The position numbers and the translations under genes were made by a program. The notes under the pieces are model-generated. The model had not been told where the DNA came from. It was given only the letters and a program-made list of their open reading frames with translations, and ran no database searches. A stretch of DNA of 16,107 nucleotides from Lachnospiraceae bacterium. Its GTDB lineage: Bacteria > Bacillota > Clostridia > Lachnospirales > Lachnospiraceae. The stretch lies in contig CAAFNG010000283.1 in assembly GCA_900764225.1 (NCBI GenBank), positions 1-16,107 on the forward strand, in the 5' to 3' direction. Of the stretch, positions 6,631 through 12,971 are shown piece after piece; position 1 is the first letter of the stretch, and each line of letters opens with the position of its first letter.

Positions 6631-8565
6631 TCAGATAAGATTTCGCATTATAGAGACAGATACCTCATCCATGTTAAACGGCTTTGAGATATGCCCATTC
6701 ATACCAGAATCCAACGAAGCCTGAATATCTTCTTTGAAAGCATTAGCAGACTGGGCTATGATAGGAATGGTTGCTGCATCCGGACGTTCCCCGCTCATTG
6801 TTCGGATTGCCTTCGTTGCCTGATATCCGTTCATTTTTGGCATCATGATGTCCATCAGGATAATGTCATAAGTACCTGCAGGGTTAGATGCGAACAGTTT
6901 GACTGCATCTTCCCCATCTACAGCACGAGTTACACACATACCGGCATCTTCCAATAATGTCATTGCCAGTTCAGCATTTAAGTCATTATCCTCAACCAAA
7001 AGCACCTTAACGCCATTGAGACTGATATTCTGTACAGTCTTCTGTTCTGGAATTTCTTTTTCATCGGCAAGTTCCATGGGAATTTCGACTGTAAAAGAAG
7101 AACCACAATTCTTTTTACTTTGAAACGTAAGTGTTCCACCCATCAACTCCACATATTGCTTGGTAATAGCCATCCCCAGCCCGGTCCCTTTATACTGAGT
7201 ACGTGCACCATTATTTTCCTGCGAAAATGGCTCAAACAGCTTTTTCTGAAATTCCTCGCTCATACCAACACCCGTATCTTTGACTGTATACGATGCCACG
7301 ATATGGCGTTCATCTACTCCTGGACGAGTACTCATTTCAAAAGTAATAGTACCACCATCTTCTGTGAATTTAACTGCATTGTTCAGAAGGTTCGTCAATA
7401 TTTCACGAATTCTGGTGGAATCTGTCATAACATAGAGTATCGATGGTCTGTTGCGATGTACTTCAAAGTTGAGATTTCTATCCAAAAGAAGTCCATCCAT
7501 GATTGCAATCACACTATCAATTAATACAGGAAGATTCACGGGCTCAAGTGAAAAGGATACTTTTCCACTTTCAATACGACTCAAATCCAGTACCTCATTT
7601 AACAACAGCAGTAAATGATTAGAACTTGTTTTGACCTTTTGCAGACTGTCATGAATCTCATTTATATTCTGTTGGTGTAGTGCAATGTCTGTAAACCCAA
7701 TGATGGCATTCATCGGGGTACGTATATCATGAGACATATTAAGCAAGAAAGAAGATTTGGCTCTGTTGGCAGAATCCGCTTTTTCTGCAGCATCTTCTAA
7801 TATCATTTTTTGTTTGAGTTCTTCTTCTTTACGCTTTTTACAATAAAAGAAACAACCAATACACAATACTAACAGTACGCATCCGGCGATTATTCCCACA
7901 AAAAGAGACACTTGTTTTGTCCGCTCGACAAGACCATATACAGATTGCATATCCATTTCAATGCATAACGCACCAACAACTTCACTGGTTCCATTTGATT
8001 CATCTGTTACGGGATAGCAAGCTGTAAAAATAGGACCCCAGTTCGTATCGACGATGTCCTGAGAATAGACGGTCTTGCCAGAAAGTGCTTTTTCGATGTA
8101 AGGAATCATCTCATCCTCAATATAATCCCCTGGATGCCGAACATCTTTTGCTGTAGGATCAAGACCATCTACAACATAGATAAGTTTATTTTCTTCATTT
8201 TTGGTGGCCATATATAGATATCTGGTCGAATTCAGGGTCCGTATTTCATTTAGATAGGATGAAATATCATGATACATTTTTTTATTTTCATCGTCTTTGT
8301 TGCGAATTTCGGTAAACTCTTTCTTTCCAAGTCGTTCATTTACCAGCTTATGTATTACACCAGCACTTGCCGTGTCACGCTCAATTTCTGTCTCAAGTGC
8401 AATATTAGTGTATGATTTATGCAGAATAAATGTATATGCGGATGCTAATAAAATAATAGCAAGCGTCAAAAACGCAAAAAAGCCTACCGAATCCTTCTTA
8501 ATTTGGGGCTTATATATTTTTCGTGGAGTGTGGGTCTTCCAATTTTCTTGCTCATTTTCCATCAT
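6631..8565 (-). CDS. Hybrid sensor histidine kinase with C-terminal receiver
   Basis: A 644-residue membrane sensor. Helix 1 (about 28-48) and helix 2 (about 220-242) enclose an extracytoplasmic sensor of about 170 residues, Cache/PAS-like in layout. HisKA carries NMSHDIRTPMNAIIGF, with phospho-acceptor His279. The HATPase domain shows N-box ILTNLLNNAVKF, G1 VKDTGVGM, FEPFSQ and G2 GTGLGMAI. The receiver (519-644) has the acidic pair Glu525-Asp526, phospho-Asp572 (LMDIMMP), Ser606 in AQSANA where Thr is more usual, and Lys628. There is no output domain and no response regulator beside it, so it probably signals to a distant partner or phosphotransfer protein. Two adjacent ATGs exist; the second (8562) is better spaced from GAGGT. 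It is intact, but the flanking genes are mobile-element remnants, so it may be retained cargo. The stimulus is unknown. Confidence 0.93.
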   Translation of the reverse strand: MMENEQENWKTHTPRKIYKPQIKKDSVGFFAFLTLAIILLASAYTFILHKSYTNIALETEIERDTASAGVIHKLVNERLGKKEFTEIRNKDDENKKMYHDISSYLNEIRTLNSTRYLYMATKNEENKLIYVVDGLDPTAKDVRHPGDYIEDEMIPYIEKALSGKTVYSQDIVDTNWGPIFTACYPVTDESNGTSEVVGALCIEMDMQSVYGLVERTKQVSLFVGIIAGCVLLVLCIGCFFYCKKRKEEELKQKMILEDAAEKADSANRAKSSFLLNMSHDIRTPMNAIIGFTDIALHQQNINEIHDSLQKVKTSSNHLLLLLNEVLDLSRIESGKVSFSLEPVNLPVLIDSVIAIMDGLLLDRNLNFEVHRNRPSILYVMTDSTRIREILTNLLNNAVKFTEDGGTITFEMSTRPGVDERHIVASYTVKDTGVGMSEEFQKKLFEPFSQENNGARTQYKGTGLGMAITKQYVELMGGTLTFQSKKNCGSSFTVEIPMELADEKEIPEQKTVQNISLNGVKVLLVEDNDLNAELAMTLLEDAGMCVTRAVDGEDAVKLFASNPAGTYDIILMDIMMPKMNGYQATKAIRTMSGERPDAATIPIIAQSANAFKEDIQASLDSGMNGHISKPFNMDEVSVSIMRNLI

Positions 8566-8672
8566 ACATACCTCATTATTTTTTATCTGTCATTGTTCCA
8601 TATTTTCAGATCTGACACAATATAGAGCTTGTTCTAACTAAGAAACTGTGCCATGGTTAATCGCATTTTTAT

Positions 8673-8702
8673 ATTATATTTCAACTTTCTCATAAATGTC
8701 AA
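8673..8702 (-). promoter_or_regulatory. Promoter of the hybrid histidine kinase
   Basis: On the minus strand there is a perfect -35 TTGACA (8697-8702) and a perfect -10 TATAAT (8673-8678), 18 bases apart. It predicts a leader of about 100 bases. A consensus promoter argues that the kinase is still expressed despite the decayed surroundings. Confidence 0.85.
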
Positions 8703-8757
8703 CACACAGTGCTATCTTCGAATGTACATTTACTCCTTATTCTGACAAACAAGAATT

Positions 8758-8945
8758 TTACATTTCAATTACCATTCCATAACCATACTTAACATTTGGT
8801 AATTTCTGAAATCCAAACTTCTCATAAAATAATTCTTTGCCTTCTCTGACTTTTTCCCAATTATGGGAAAACTTTTTTTCGCTCCAAATAAAAAATGCAT
8901 TCTGCCCTTTCCTTTCGGAATCAACAAAATGCCCTATATTTCCAG
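8758..8945 (-). pseudogene. GNAT-like acetyltransferase 3' fragment
   Basis: About 61 open codons without a usable start, beginning just after a stop codon and ending EKFGFQKLPNVKYGYGMVIEM. The pattern GKELFYEKFGFQKLPN followed by YGYGM resembles the last strand-helix-strand of GNAT acetyltransferases (usual form FYEKLGF..P...GYGM). The acetyl-CoA-binding part is absent. I judge it a 3' remnant; the match is by eye and could be wrong. Confidence 0.42.
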
Positions 8946-9113
8946 ATCACTGGAACGTGATTTTCCTTTATTCAGTTGTTTTCTCTCAGCTTCTTCTCTT
9001 TCAATTTTTGCTACATTCAGTGCAAGCTTTTCCCGAATGGACGGCTTTACTTCTTTTTCTCTGGCTGTTTTAACTGACGGACGATTTTCCCTACTGCTTT
9101 TTCCATCGCATTT
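8934..9113 (-). pseudogene. Unidentified charged reading-frame remnant
   Basis: Sixty open codons in another frame overlap the end of the MobV-like fragment and continue past its stop: RENRPSVKTAREKEVKPSIR, then EKLALNVAKIEREEAERKQL. No start codon is present. The repeated PSV/PSIR-EKL and Lys/Glu-rich composition look like the C-terminal tail of a plasmid or ICE protein. It could be the true continuation of the upstream fragment after a frameshift, or a separate gene's tail. I cannot name the family. Confidence 0.3.
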
Positions 9114-9592
9114 TCAATTTTCCTTTTCAGACCATCCAGCCTTTTTACCGCATACTCTTTTTCTTTCCGGGATGCTTTCCGTTCTGGACTCTGAATCCAC
9201 TTTTTAGAATCTTCTGCCAGATATATATCATCCTTTCTGGTAGCCAGTACCACTTCCCTTGCAACTTGCTCCACCGCCTTGTCATATGCCTCACTGGATA
9301 CCTCATCAAGCAGCGCCTCTACATCTTCAATACGAAGCGTTAGCTGTTTTAACTGCTGTTCCTGTTCTTCGATCAGATCACTCTGTCGGAAAATCCGGTC
9401 AGAATTAGAAAGGAATTTTTCTTTAAATTCATTCTCCTGCTGAACCAATTTTTCTTCCTGTTCCTGTATTTTCTGTTCATTTCCCCTGACCATAATCGAC
9501 TGCTTTGCAATATCCAAGCGGTTGGCATTCACAATATCAATCTGCTGTTCAATCGTTTCTTGTTGCTCTGCAATTTCTTCTTTCTGCTTCAT
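9047..9592 (-). pseudogene. Probable MobV/Pre-type mobilisation protein, C-terminal coiled-coil fragment
   Basis: An open frame of 181 residues, starting MKQKEEIAEQQETIEQQIDI. Residues 1-100 are a Gln/Glu-rich heptad coiled coil. The tail AYDKAVEQVAREVVLATRKD, then SPERKASRKEKEYAVKRLDG, resembles the C-terminal end of MobV-type plasmid mobilisation proteins from gut Firmicutes. The relaxase domain with its catalytic His/Tyr motifs is entirely missing. A stop lies three codons upstream of the ATG, and no ribosome site precedes it (a hairpin does), so it is unlikely to be a real translation start. The frame ends inside a second open frame, suggesting a frameshift. An unrelated coiled-coil protein is the main alternative. 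Confidence 0.48.
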
Positions 9593-9593
9593 G

Positions 9594-9624
9594 CGGATGC
9601 CCTATAAAAAATAGGGACACCCGC
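9594..9624 (-). repeat. Hairpin before the MobV-like fragment
   Basis: On the minus strand GCGGGTGTCCCTAT pairs with ATAGGGCATCCGC around a TTTTT loop, with one bulge and one G-T pair. The related string TATAGGGATAC occurs again a few bases upstream (about 9637-9647). On the plus strand it is followed by TTTT, but no plus-strand gene leads into it. It may be a transposon or element end, or a relic terminator. Confidence 0.4.
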
Positions 9625-9626
9625 TT

Positions 9627-9686
9627 TTAACAAGTATCCCTATAATCTATCAATGATCTGATATCTCTCACTTCTTTGATCGTCAT
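9627..9686 (-). pseudogene. Decapitated MerR-family gene (first codons only)
   Basis: A strong ribosome site (AGGGAGGT) leads to ATG at 9686 and the 19-residue frame MTIKEVRDIRSLIDYRDTC. MTIKEV is a common beginning of MerR regulators (the first helix of the winged helix), but the expected continuation, with a GL....RYYE motif, is missing. Immediately upstream is a promoter of MerR architecture, as expected for an autoregulated merR-type gene. I read this as the 5' end of such a gene, cut by the rearrangement that brought in the mobilisation fragment. The call rests on the promoter plus six residues. Confidence 0.45.
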
Positions 9687-9705
9687 AGCACACCTCCCTG
9701 ATATT

Positions 9706-9738
9706 AGGATACAACTTGGAGTCAGCTCCAGGTCAAGA
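9706..9738 (-). promoter_or_regulatory. MerR-type promoter with 19-bp spacer and dyad
   Basis: On the minus strand the -35 is TTGACC (9731-9736) and the -10 is TATCCT (9706-9711), with a 19-base spacer, the long spacing characteristic of MerR-controlled promoters. The spacer region carries the dyad ACCTGGAG-CTGA-CTCCAAGT (7 of 8 arm pairs match), similar to operators of the AdhR/NmlR branch. Promoter and dyad are seen; the branch assignment is from memory. Confidence 0.65.
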
Positions 9739-9765
9739 GCTTTTTCACACGATCGCAAAATTTTA

Positions 9766-10548
9766 TTACCCCAACGCCACATCCAGCACCATCATCAGTG
9801 AAAAGCCAACAGCAAAAAATATCGTTCCTATATTGGAGTGTTCTCCTGTGGACATTTCCGGGATAAGTTCTTCTACAACAACATACAGCATGGCTCCTGC
9901 CGCAAAACTCAGAAGATATGGCAGTGCCGGGACGATGAGTCCGGCTGCCAGAATCGTGATCACCGCTCCCACAGGTTCTACAACTCCGGACAGCATTCCT
10001 CCCACAAAAGCTTTTCCCTTTCCCATTCCTTCGGAGCGCAGTGGCATGGAAATAATCGCGCCCTCCGGGAAATTCTGGATCGCGATTCCAAGGGAAAGAG
10101 CCATCGCTCCCATCATGGTGATCTTCGAATTGCCGGTAAGATATCCGGCATAAACTACACCTACTGCCATTCCTTCCGGAATATTGTGCAGGGTTACTGC
10201 CAGCACCAGCATGGTCGTTCTCTGAAGTCTGCTCTTAGGACCTTCAGCCTGATCACTGTTCTGATGAAGATGCGGAATTATATGGTCAAGCAAAAGCAAA
10301 AAAAGCACTCCTGCCCACAGTCCCACAACTGCCGGTATAAAAGAAAGTTTTCCCATTCCATCCGACTGCTCGATCGCCGGGATCAGAAGACTCCACACCG
10401 AAGCCGCAACCATAACTCCTGCCGCAAAACCGGTAAGCGCCCGCTGTACCTGTTCGTTCAGATTTTTCTTCATAAAGAATACGCAGGCTGCACCTGCCGA
10501 AGTTCCCAGAAACGGGATCAGAATTCCATAAAACACATTCACATTCAT
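9766..10548 (-). CDS. ZIP-family metal transporter
   Basis: A 260-residue inner-membrane transporter of the ZIP family (zinc, possibly iron or manganese uptake). About eight hydrophobic segments are visible. The metal-binding motifs are HNIPEGMAVG (121-130) in helix IV and QNFPEG (158-163) in helix V; the loop before helix IV has the His cluster HIIPHLHQ. Length is normal for bacterial ZupT-like members. ATG 10548 follows AGGAGGGGG closely. It is a single-gene unit, and a TTAG/CTAA dyad lies directly after its predicted -10 box, which suits control by a metal-sensing repressor. Metal specificity cannot be read from sequence. Confidence 0.93.
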   Translation of the reverse strand: MNVNVFYGILIPFLGTSAGAACVFFMKKNLNEQVQRALTGFAAGVMVAASVWSLLIPAIEQSDGMGKLSFIPAVVGLWAGVLFLLLLDHIIPHLHQNSDQAEGPKSRLQRTTMLVLAVTLHNIPEGMAVGVVYAGYLTGNSKITMMGAMALSLGIAIQNFPEGAIISMPLRSEGMGKGKAFVGGMLSGVVEPVGAVITILAAGLIVPALPYLLSFAAGAMLYVVVEELIPEMSTGEHSNIGTIFFAVGFSLMMVLDVALG

Positions 10549-10576
10549 TTATTTCCCCCTCCTTTTTTATTTCATA

Positions 10577-10616
10577 TGAAGCAAAAACATATCGTTTGAA
10601 GCAACAACTTATTGTT
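10577..10616 (-). repeat. Tandem 20-bp repeat in the ZIP gene leader
   Basis: TGAAGCAAAAACATATCGTT (10577-10596) is followed directly by TGAAGCAACAACTTATTGTT (10597-10616); 17 of 20 positions match. It lies between the predicted operator and the ribosome site. Function is unknown. Confidence 0.6.
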
Positions 10617-10628
10617 TCTCACTCTATC

Positions 10629-10660
10629 AGTTAGTTATTTCTAACTCTAAATAAAGTATA
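10629..10660 (-). promoter_or_regulatory. Predicted ZIP gene promoter (-10) and operator dyad
   Basis: On the minus strand an extended -10 (TGA-TATACT; TATACT at 10655-10660) is followed by the perfect dyad AGTTAG-N6-CTAACT (10629-10634 and 10641-10646). No good -35 is visible, which fits an extended -10 promoter. The dyad position suits repression, perhaps by a DtxR/MntR-type regulator; the regulator identity is a guess. Confidence 0.5.
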
Positions 10661-10677
10661 TCAGATTTTTATGCAAA

Positions 10678-10720
10678 TAAAAAGAGCATACAGAACTTTT
10701 TTTCAAAATTCCATATGCTC
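10678..10720 (-). terminator. Terminator after the bioY-CHY unit
   Basis: On the minus strand GAGCATA (10714-10720) pairs with TATGCTC (10684-10690), with further partial pairing inside (GGAA..TTT / AAA..GTTC), and is followed by TTTTTAT. It starts about 33 bases after the CHY gene stop and abuts the ZIP promoter. Confidence 0.7.
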
Positions 10721-10753
10721 ATATATCACTATTCTTTTTTATTCGAATGTGCT

Positions 10754-11089
10754 CTATTCCCCACAGGCAAAATAAATATTTTCATGTAAGCTGCACCGAG
10801 GATTAAAATCGGCATGGCAGTAAGGGCAGCTGCCTTGCTTGTATTCCCCTCGGGTGAGCTTCCTCTTACAGCTTCCGCAGAGAACCGGATATTCTTCTTC
10901 CGGCGCTGTCGCTGCAAAGGGATGATCTTCGATTTCGTCATGACAGGAATAGCATGCATAATATTTTCTGCATTCTGCACAGAGTAATGCGGCTATATCA
11001 AGGCTGGTATGGTAATGCCTGCATCGTCCTTCTTTATCAAGTCCGATGCCGTGAATCTTAACATATTGTTTCTTATCTGTTTCCTGCAT
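10754..11089 (-). CDS. CHY zinc-finger protein
   Basis: A 111-residue protein with a complete CHY-type zinc finger: Cys23-x-His25, then Cys37-x2-Cys40, YACYSCHDE (Cys46, Cys49, His50), His56, CGSC and CPYC pairs, and a closing FNPRCSLHENIYF. This Cys/His pattern defines the zf-CHY family; some members bind zinc and act in metal or redox handling, but bacterial roles are unclear. ATG 11089 is chosen because AAAGGA lies seven bases upstream and it overlaps the bioY end by only 17 bases; the 14-residue longer frame would overlap further. Co-transcription and coupling with bioY are likely, so it should share biotin control, although no functional link between the two is known to me. Confidence 0.88.
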   Translation of the reverse strand: MQETDKKQYVKIHGIGLDKEGRCRHYHTSLDIAALLCAECRKYYACYSCHDEIEDHPFAATAPEEEYPVLCGSCKRKLTRGEYKQGSCPYCHADFNPRCSLHENIYFACGE

Positions 11090-11657
11090 TGTTGATTCCT
11101 TTTCGGATCGGAATTGCAAGTAATACAGCAAGAACTGTAATCACGATATCTTTTGGAATGAAAGCAGTTAAAGAATATACAGCAATTGCTGAAATACTCA
11201 TGGAACCGCCAACAAAATGCCACTGTAAACCACCGATGATCTCAACGAGCAGAAGACCGATCAGCGAAAATCCGATTGAGATCGCCAGATTTTTTGTTTT
11301 ATTATCAGTCTTCGGACGGATTCCGCTGAGCCATGTCATAAACGGCCATGCCCAGATATATCCTCCGGTAACACCTACAATACTGCTGATTCCACCGGTG
11401 AAATTAGCAAAGATCGGAAGTCCGATCGCCCCCAACAGAACGTAAACCACAGTTGCCATCGTTCCAAGTCTGGAACCAAGCACTGCTCCTACAAGTGCCA
11501 CACCGAATACCTGAATCGTGATCGGAACACCTGTCGGCATTGGCAGTGATATCTGTGAGATTACTGCCAGAACTGCTGCAAACATACCAACCAGTACCAT
11601 CTCTCTGGTTGTAAACTTTCGCTCTGAAGCAGAGCTTTCTGCATAAGACTGATTCAT
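11073..11657 (-). CDS. bioY: BioY biotin transporter (ECF S-component)
   Basis: A 194-residue membrane protein, the substrate-binding S-component of an energy-coupling factor biotin importer. Five to six hydrophobic helices are visible. The BioY-typical region GAIGLPIFANFTGGISSIVG with following TGGYIWAWPF lines the biotin site. The energising EcfA/EcfT modules are not in the window and are presumably shared and encoded elsewhere. ATG 11657 follows AGAGGAG. Regulation is unusually clear: a consensus sigma-A promoter with a BirA operator over its -35. The downstream CHY zinc-finger gene overlaps its end by 17 bases. Confidence 0.95.
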   Translation of the reverse strand: MNQSYAESSASERKFTTREMVLVGMFAAVLAVISQISLPMPTGVPITIQVFGVALVGAVLGSRLGTMATVVYVLLGAIGLPIFANFTGGISSIVGVTGGYIWAWPFMTWLSGIRPKTDNKTKNLAISIGFSLIGLLLVEIIGGLQWHFVGGSMSISAIAVYSLTAFIPKDIVITVLAVLLAIPIRKGINNAGNR

Positions 11658-11703
11658 AATAATGTCTCCTCTTCCCGTAAAGATTATGTGTTATGACTTT
11701 CTT

Positions 11704-11732
11704 TTTATATCACAACCGGAAAGAATTGTCAA
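11704..11732 (-). promoter_or_regulatory. bioY sigma-A promoter
   Basis: On the minus strand the -35 is TTGACA (11727-11732) and the -10 is TATAAA (11704-11709), 17 bases apart, about 45 bases before the start codon. Confidence 0.88.
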
Positions 11733-11758
11733 CCCGAGTTTTAGACTATGGTTTACAT
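11726..11758 (-). promoter_or_regulatory. BirA operator over the bioY -35 box
   Basis: On the minus strand the half-sites ATGTAAACC (11750-11758) and GGTTGACAA (11726-11734) are separated by 15 bases, each matching the known BirA consensus TTGTAAACC-N14/16-GGTTTACAA at 8 of 9 positions. The right half contains the -35 TTGACA. A further perfect half-site (TTGTAAACC on the plus strand) lies at 11766-11774, possibly an accessory contact. Confidence 0.82.
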
Positions 11759-11838
11759 TCTTTAGTTGTAAACCTGGTAAATATAGACAAATCAGCTCTT
11801 CATGTCTGGTCTTCAGATATCCCAGTCCCATTTGTCCA

Positions 11839-11867
11839 TTGTTCATCCTAGACTTCTGCCTTAATAT
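11839..11867 (+). promoter_or_regulatory. Possible promoter for the small membrane-protein ORF and radical SAM remnant
   Basis: TTGTTC (11839-11844) and TAATAT (11862-11867) are 17 bases apart, 24 bases before the GAGGTGAT ribosome site. The boxes are only fair matches. Apart from this and the bioY control region, nothing else is evident between 11658 and 11890. Confidence 0.35.
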
Positions 11868-11893
11868 GTCCACATATTCATTGAACGAACGAG

Positions 11894-12100
11894 GTGATAT
11901 TTCTGAAGCAGATAAAAATTGCATGTACCGGCTATATTCTGGTGTCCGGCGCTTTTGGCGTTATAGTGATCTTGAAAAATACACTTTTCTTTGCAGGCTG
12001 TGCACTTCTGGCCGAAGGATGTATGCGCCATTACATTGTAAAACATACCGCCCAGCTGCCTGACTATCATTATCTGAATGAGAAACAGCTATCAAAATAA
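11894..12100 (+). CDS. Small membrane protein, unknown function
   Basis: An open frame of 68 residues with one strong hydrophobic segment (about 9-30, ACTGYILVSGAFGVIVIL) and a polar end HTAQLPDYHYLNEKQLSK. I do not recognise the family. The start is unclear: GAGGTGAT (11891-11898) is a good ribosome site, but no ATG follows it; the frame offers GTG at 11894 (inside that site) and CTG at 11903 (well spaced but a rare start). The missing ATG may mean the 5' end is damaged, like the gene that follows. It lies 28 bases before the radical SAM remnant and was probably its operon partner. Confidence 0.5.
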   Translation: MIFLKQIKIACTGYILVSGAFGVIVILKNTLFFAGCALLAEGCMRHYIVKHTAQLPDYHYLNEKQLSK

Positions 12101-12128
12101 CTAATTTTTTACAAAGGAGAATATCATT

Positions 12129-12971
12129 ATGAATGCAGCAAACACCTTAAAAAAGCTTGGAATCGAGCAGACCTTTAACTACATCTACAAAGATCCCGAT
12201 AAGAACATGTCAAAGCTGATGGACTGGGCAGATAAATTTTCCAAAGGTGGATTTCCTTCCCAGCGAAAAACGATCCGTGAAGCAATCGAAAACCCGGAAC
12301 ATCCTTATTATTCCTATATCCGCAAAATTTTTACAGATGTTGACCCTAATGTTGCCAAAACTCTTGCTGTCAATTTCTTTATTAATGCTACACTGGTTGG
12401 CTGGCCAAAGGAAAAAAGCTCGGTGTCTACATGTACATCTATACCGGTGGCGAACCGCTTGTACGAAAAAAAGACCTGATCCGTCTCTGCGAAAAGCATT
12501 CTGACTGCGTATTTTTATGCTTCACAAATGCCACTCTCATTGACGAGGAATTCGCTGACGAGATGCTCCGGGTAGGAAATTTTGTTCCTGCCATTTCTCT
12601 TGAGGGATTTGAAGAAGCAACAGACGGCCGCCGTGGTGACGGTGTTTACCAGAAGGTGACAAACGCCATGTCTCTTCTCCGTGAGAAAAAACTGATCTAT
12701 GACATTTCCTGTTGTTATACCAGTGCAAACTATGAATCCATTACTTCAGAAGAATTCTATGATTCCATGATCGATCTGGGAGCATATTTTGTATGGTATT
12801 TTCATTATATGCCGGTAGGAAATGACGCTGCACCGGAACTCCTCCCCACTCCGGAGCAGCGGACCAGTGTTTACAAAAAGATCCGTCAATTCCAATATCC
12901 GCGAAAAAACCTTACTGGAAGCTCTGCGCTCCACGATGATGATAGCTTACCACCAGAACCAACCAGTCTAA
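12129..12971 (+). pseudogene. Radical SAM enzyme, broken by internal deletions and 3' truncation
   Basis: Three consecutive frames carry parts of one radical SAM protein. Part 1 (12129 to about 12412; good AAAGGAG site, ATG) starts MNAANTLKKLGIEQTFNYIY and ends INATLVGWPK. Part 2 (about 12405 to 12885, next frame) resumes at KKLGVYMYIYTGGEPLVRKK and reaches YKKIRQF. Part 3 (about 12890 to 12971) reads NSNIREKTLLEALRSTMMIA and stops. In intact relatives, as I remember them, the Cx3Cx2C cluster-binding motif lies between parts 1 and 2, and a Gly/Cys-rich segment between parts 2 and 3; both are absent, as is the Cys-rich C-terminus. The GGEP motif that contacts SAM survives. Without the cysteines it cannot bind the 4Fe-4S cluster. 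Sizes lost (about 60, 55 and over 60 residues) are estimates from memory. Confidence 0.82.

Noticed and set aside
10993..11223. A 76-codon frame MAFCWRFHEYFSNC inside bioY/CHY
   Set aside because: It is out of frame within two well-supported genes and its Cys/Phe content is that of a shadow frame.
11750..11774. Perfect palindrome GGTTTACA-N9-TGTAAACC as the main BirA operator
   Set aside because: BirA half-sites face the other way (TGTAAACC first, GGTTTACA second) with about 15 bases between; the pair at 11726-11758 fits orientation, spacing and promoter position better.
11658..11893. Riboswitch in the bioY/radical SAM intergenic region
   Set aside because: No conserved riboswitch core was recognised; the BirA operator already explains bioY control.
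11861..12070. A 69-codon minus-strand frame opposite the small membrane protein
   Set aside because: It has no ribosome site and is antisense to a frame with a clear hydrophobic segment and ribosome site.
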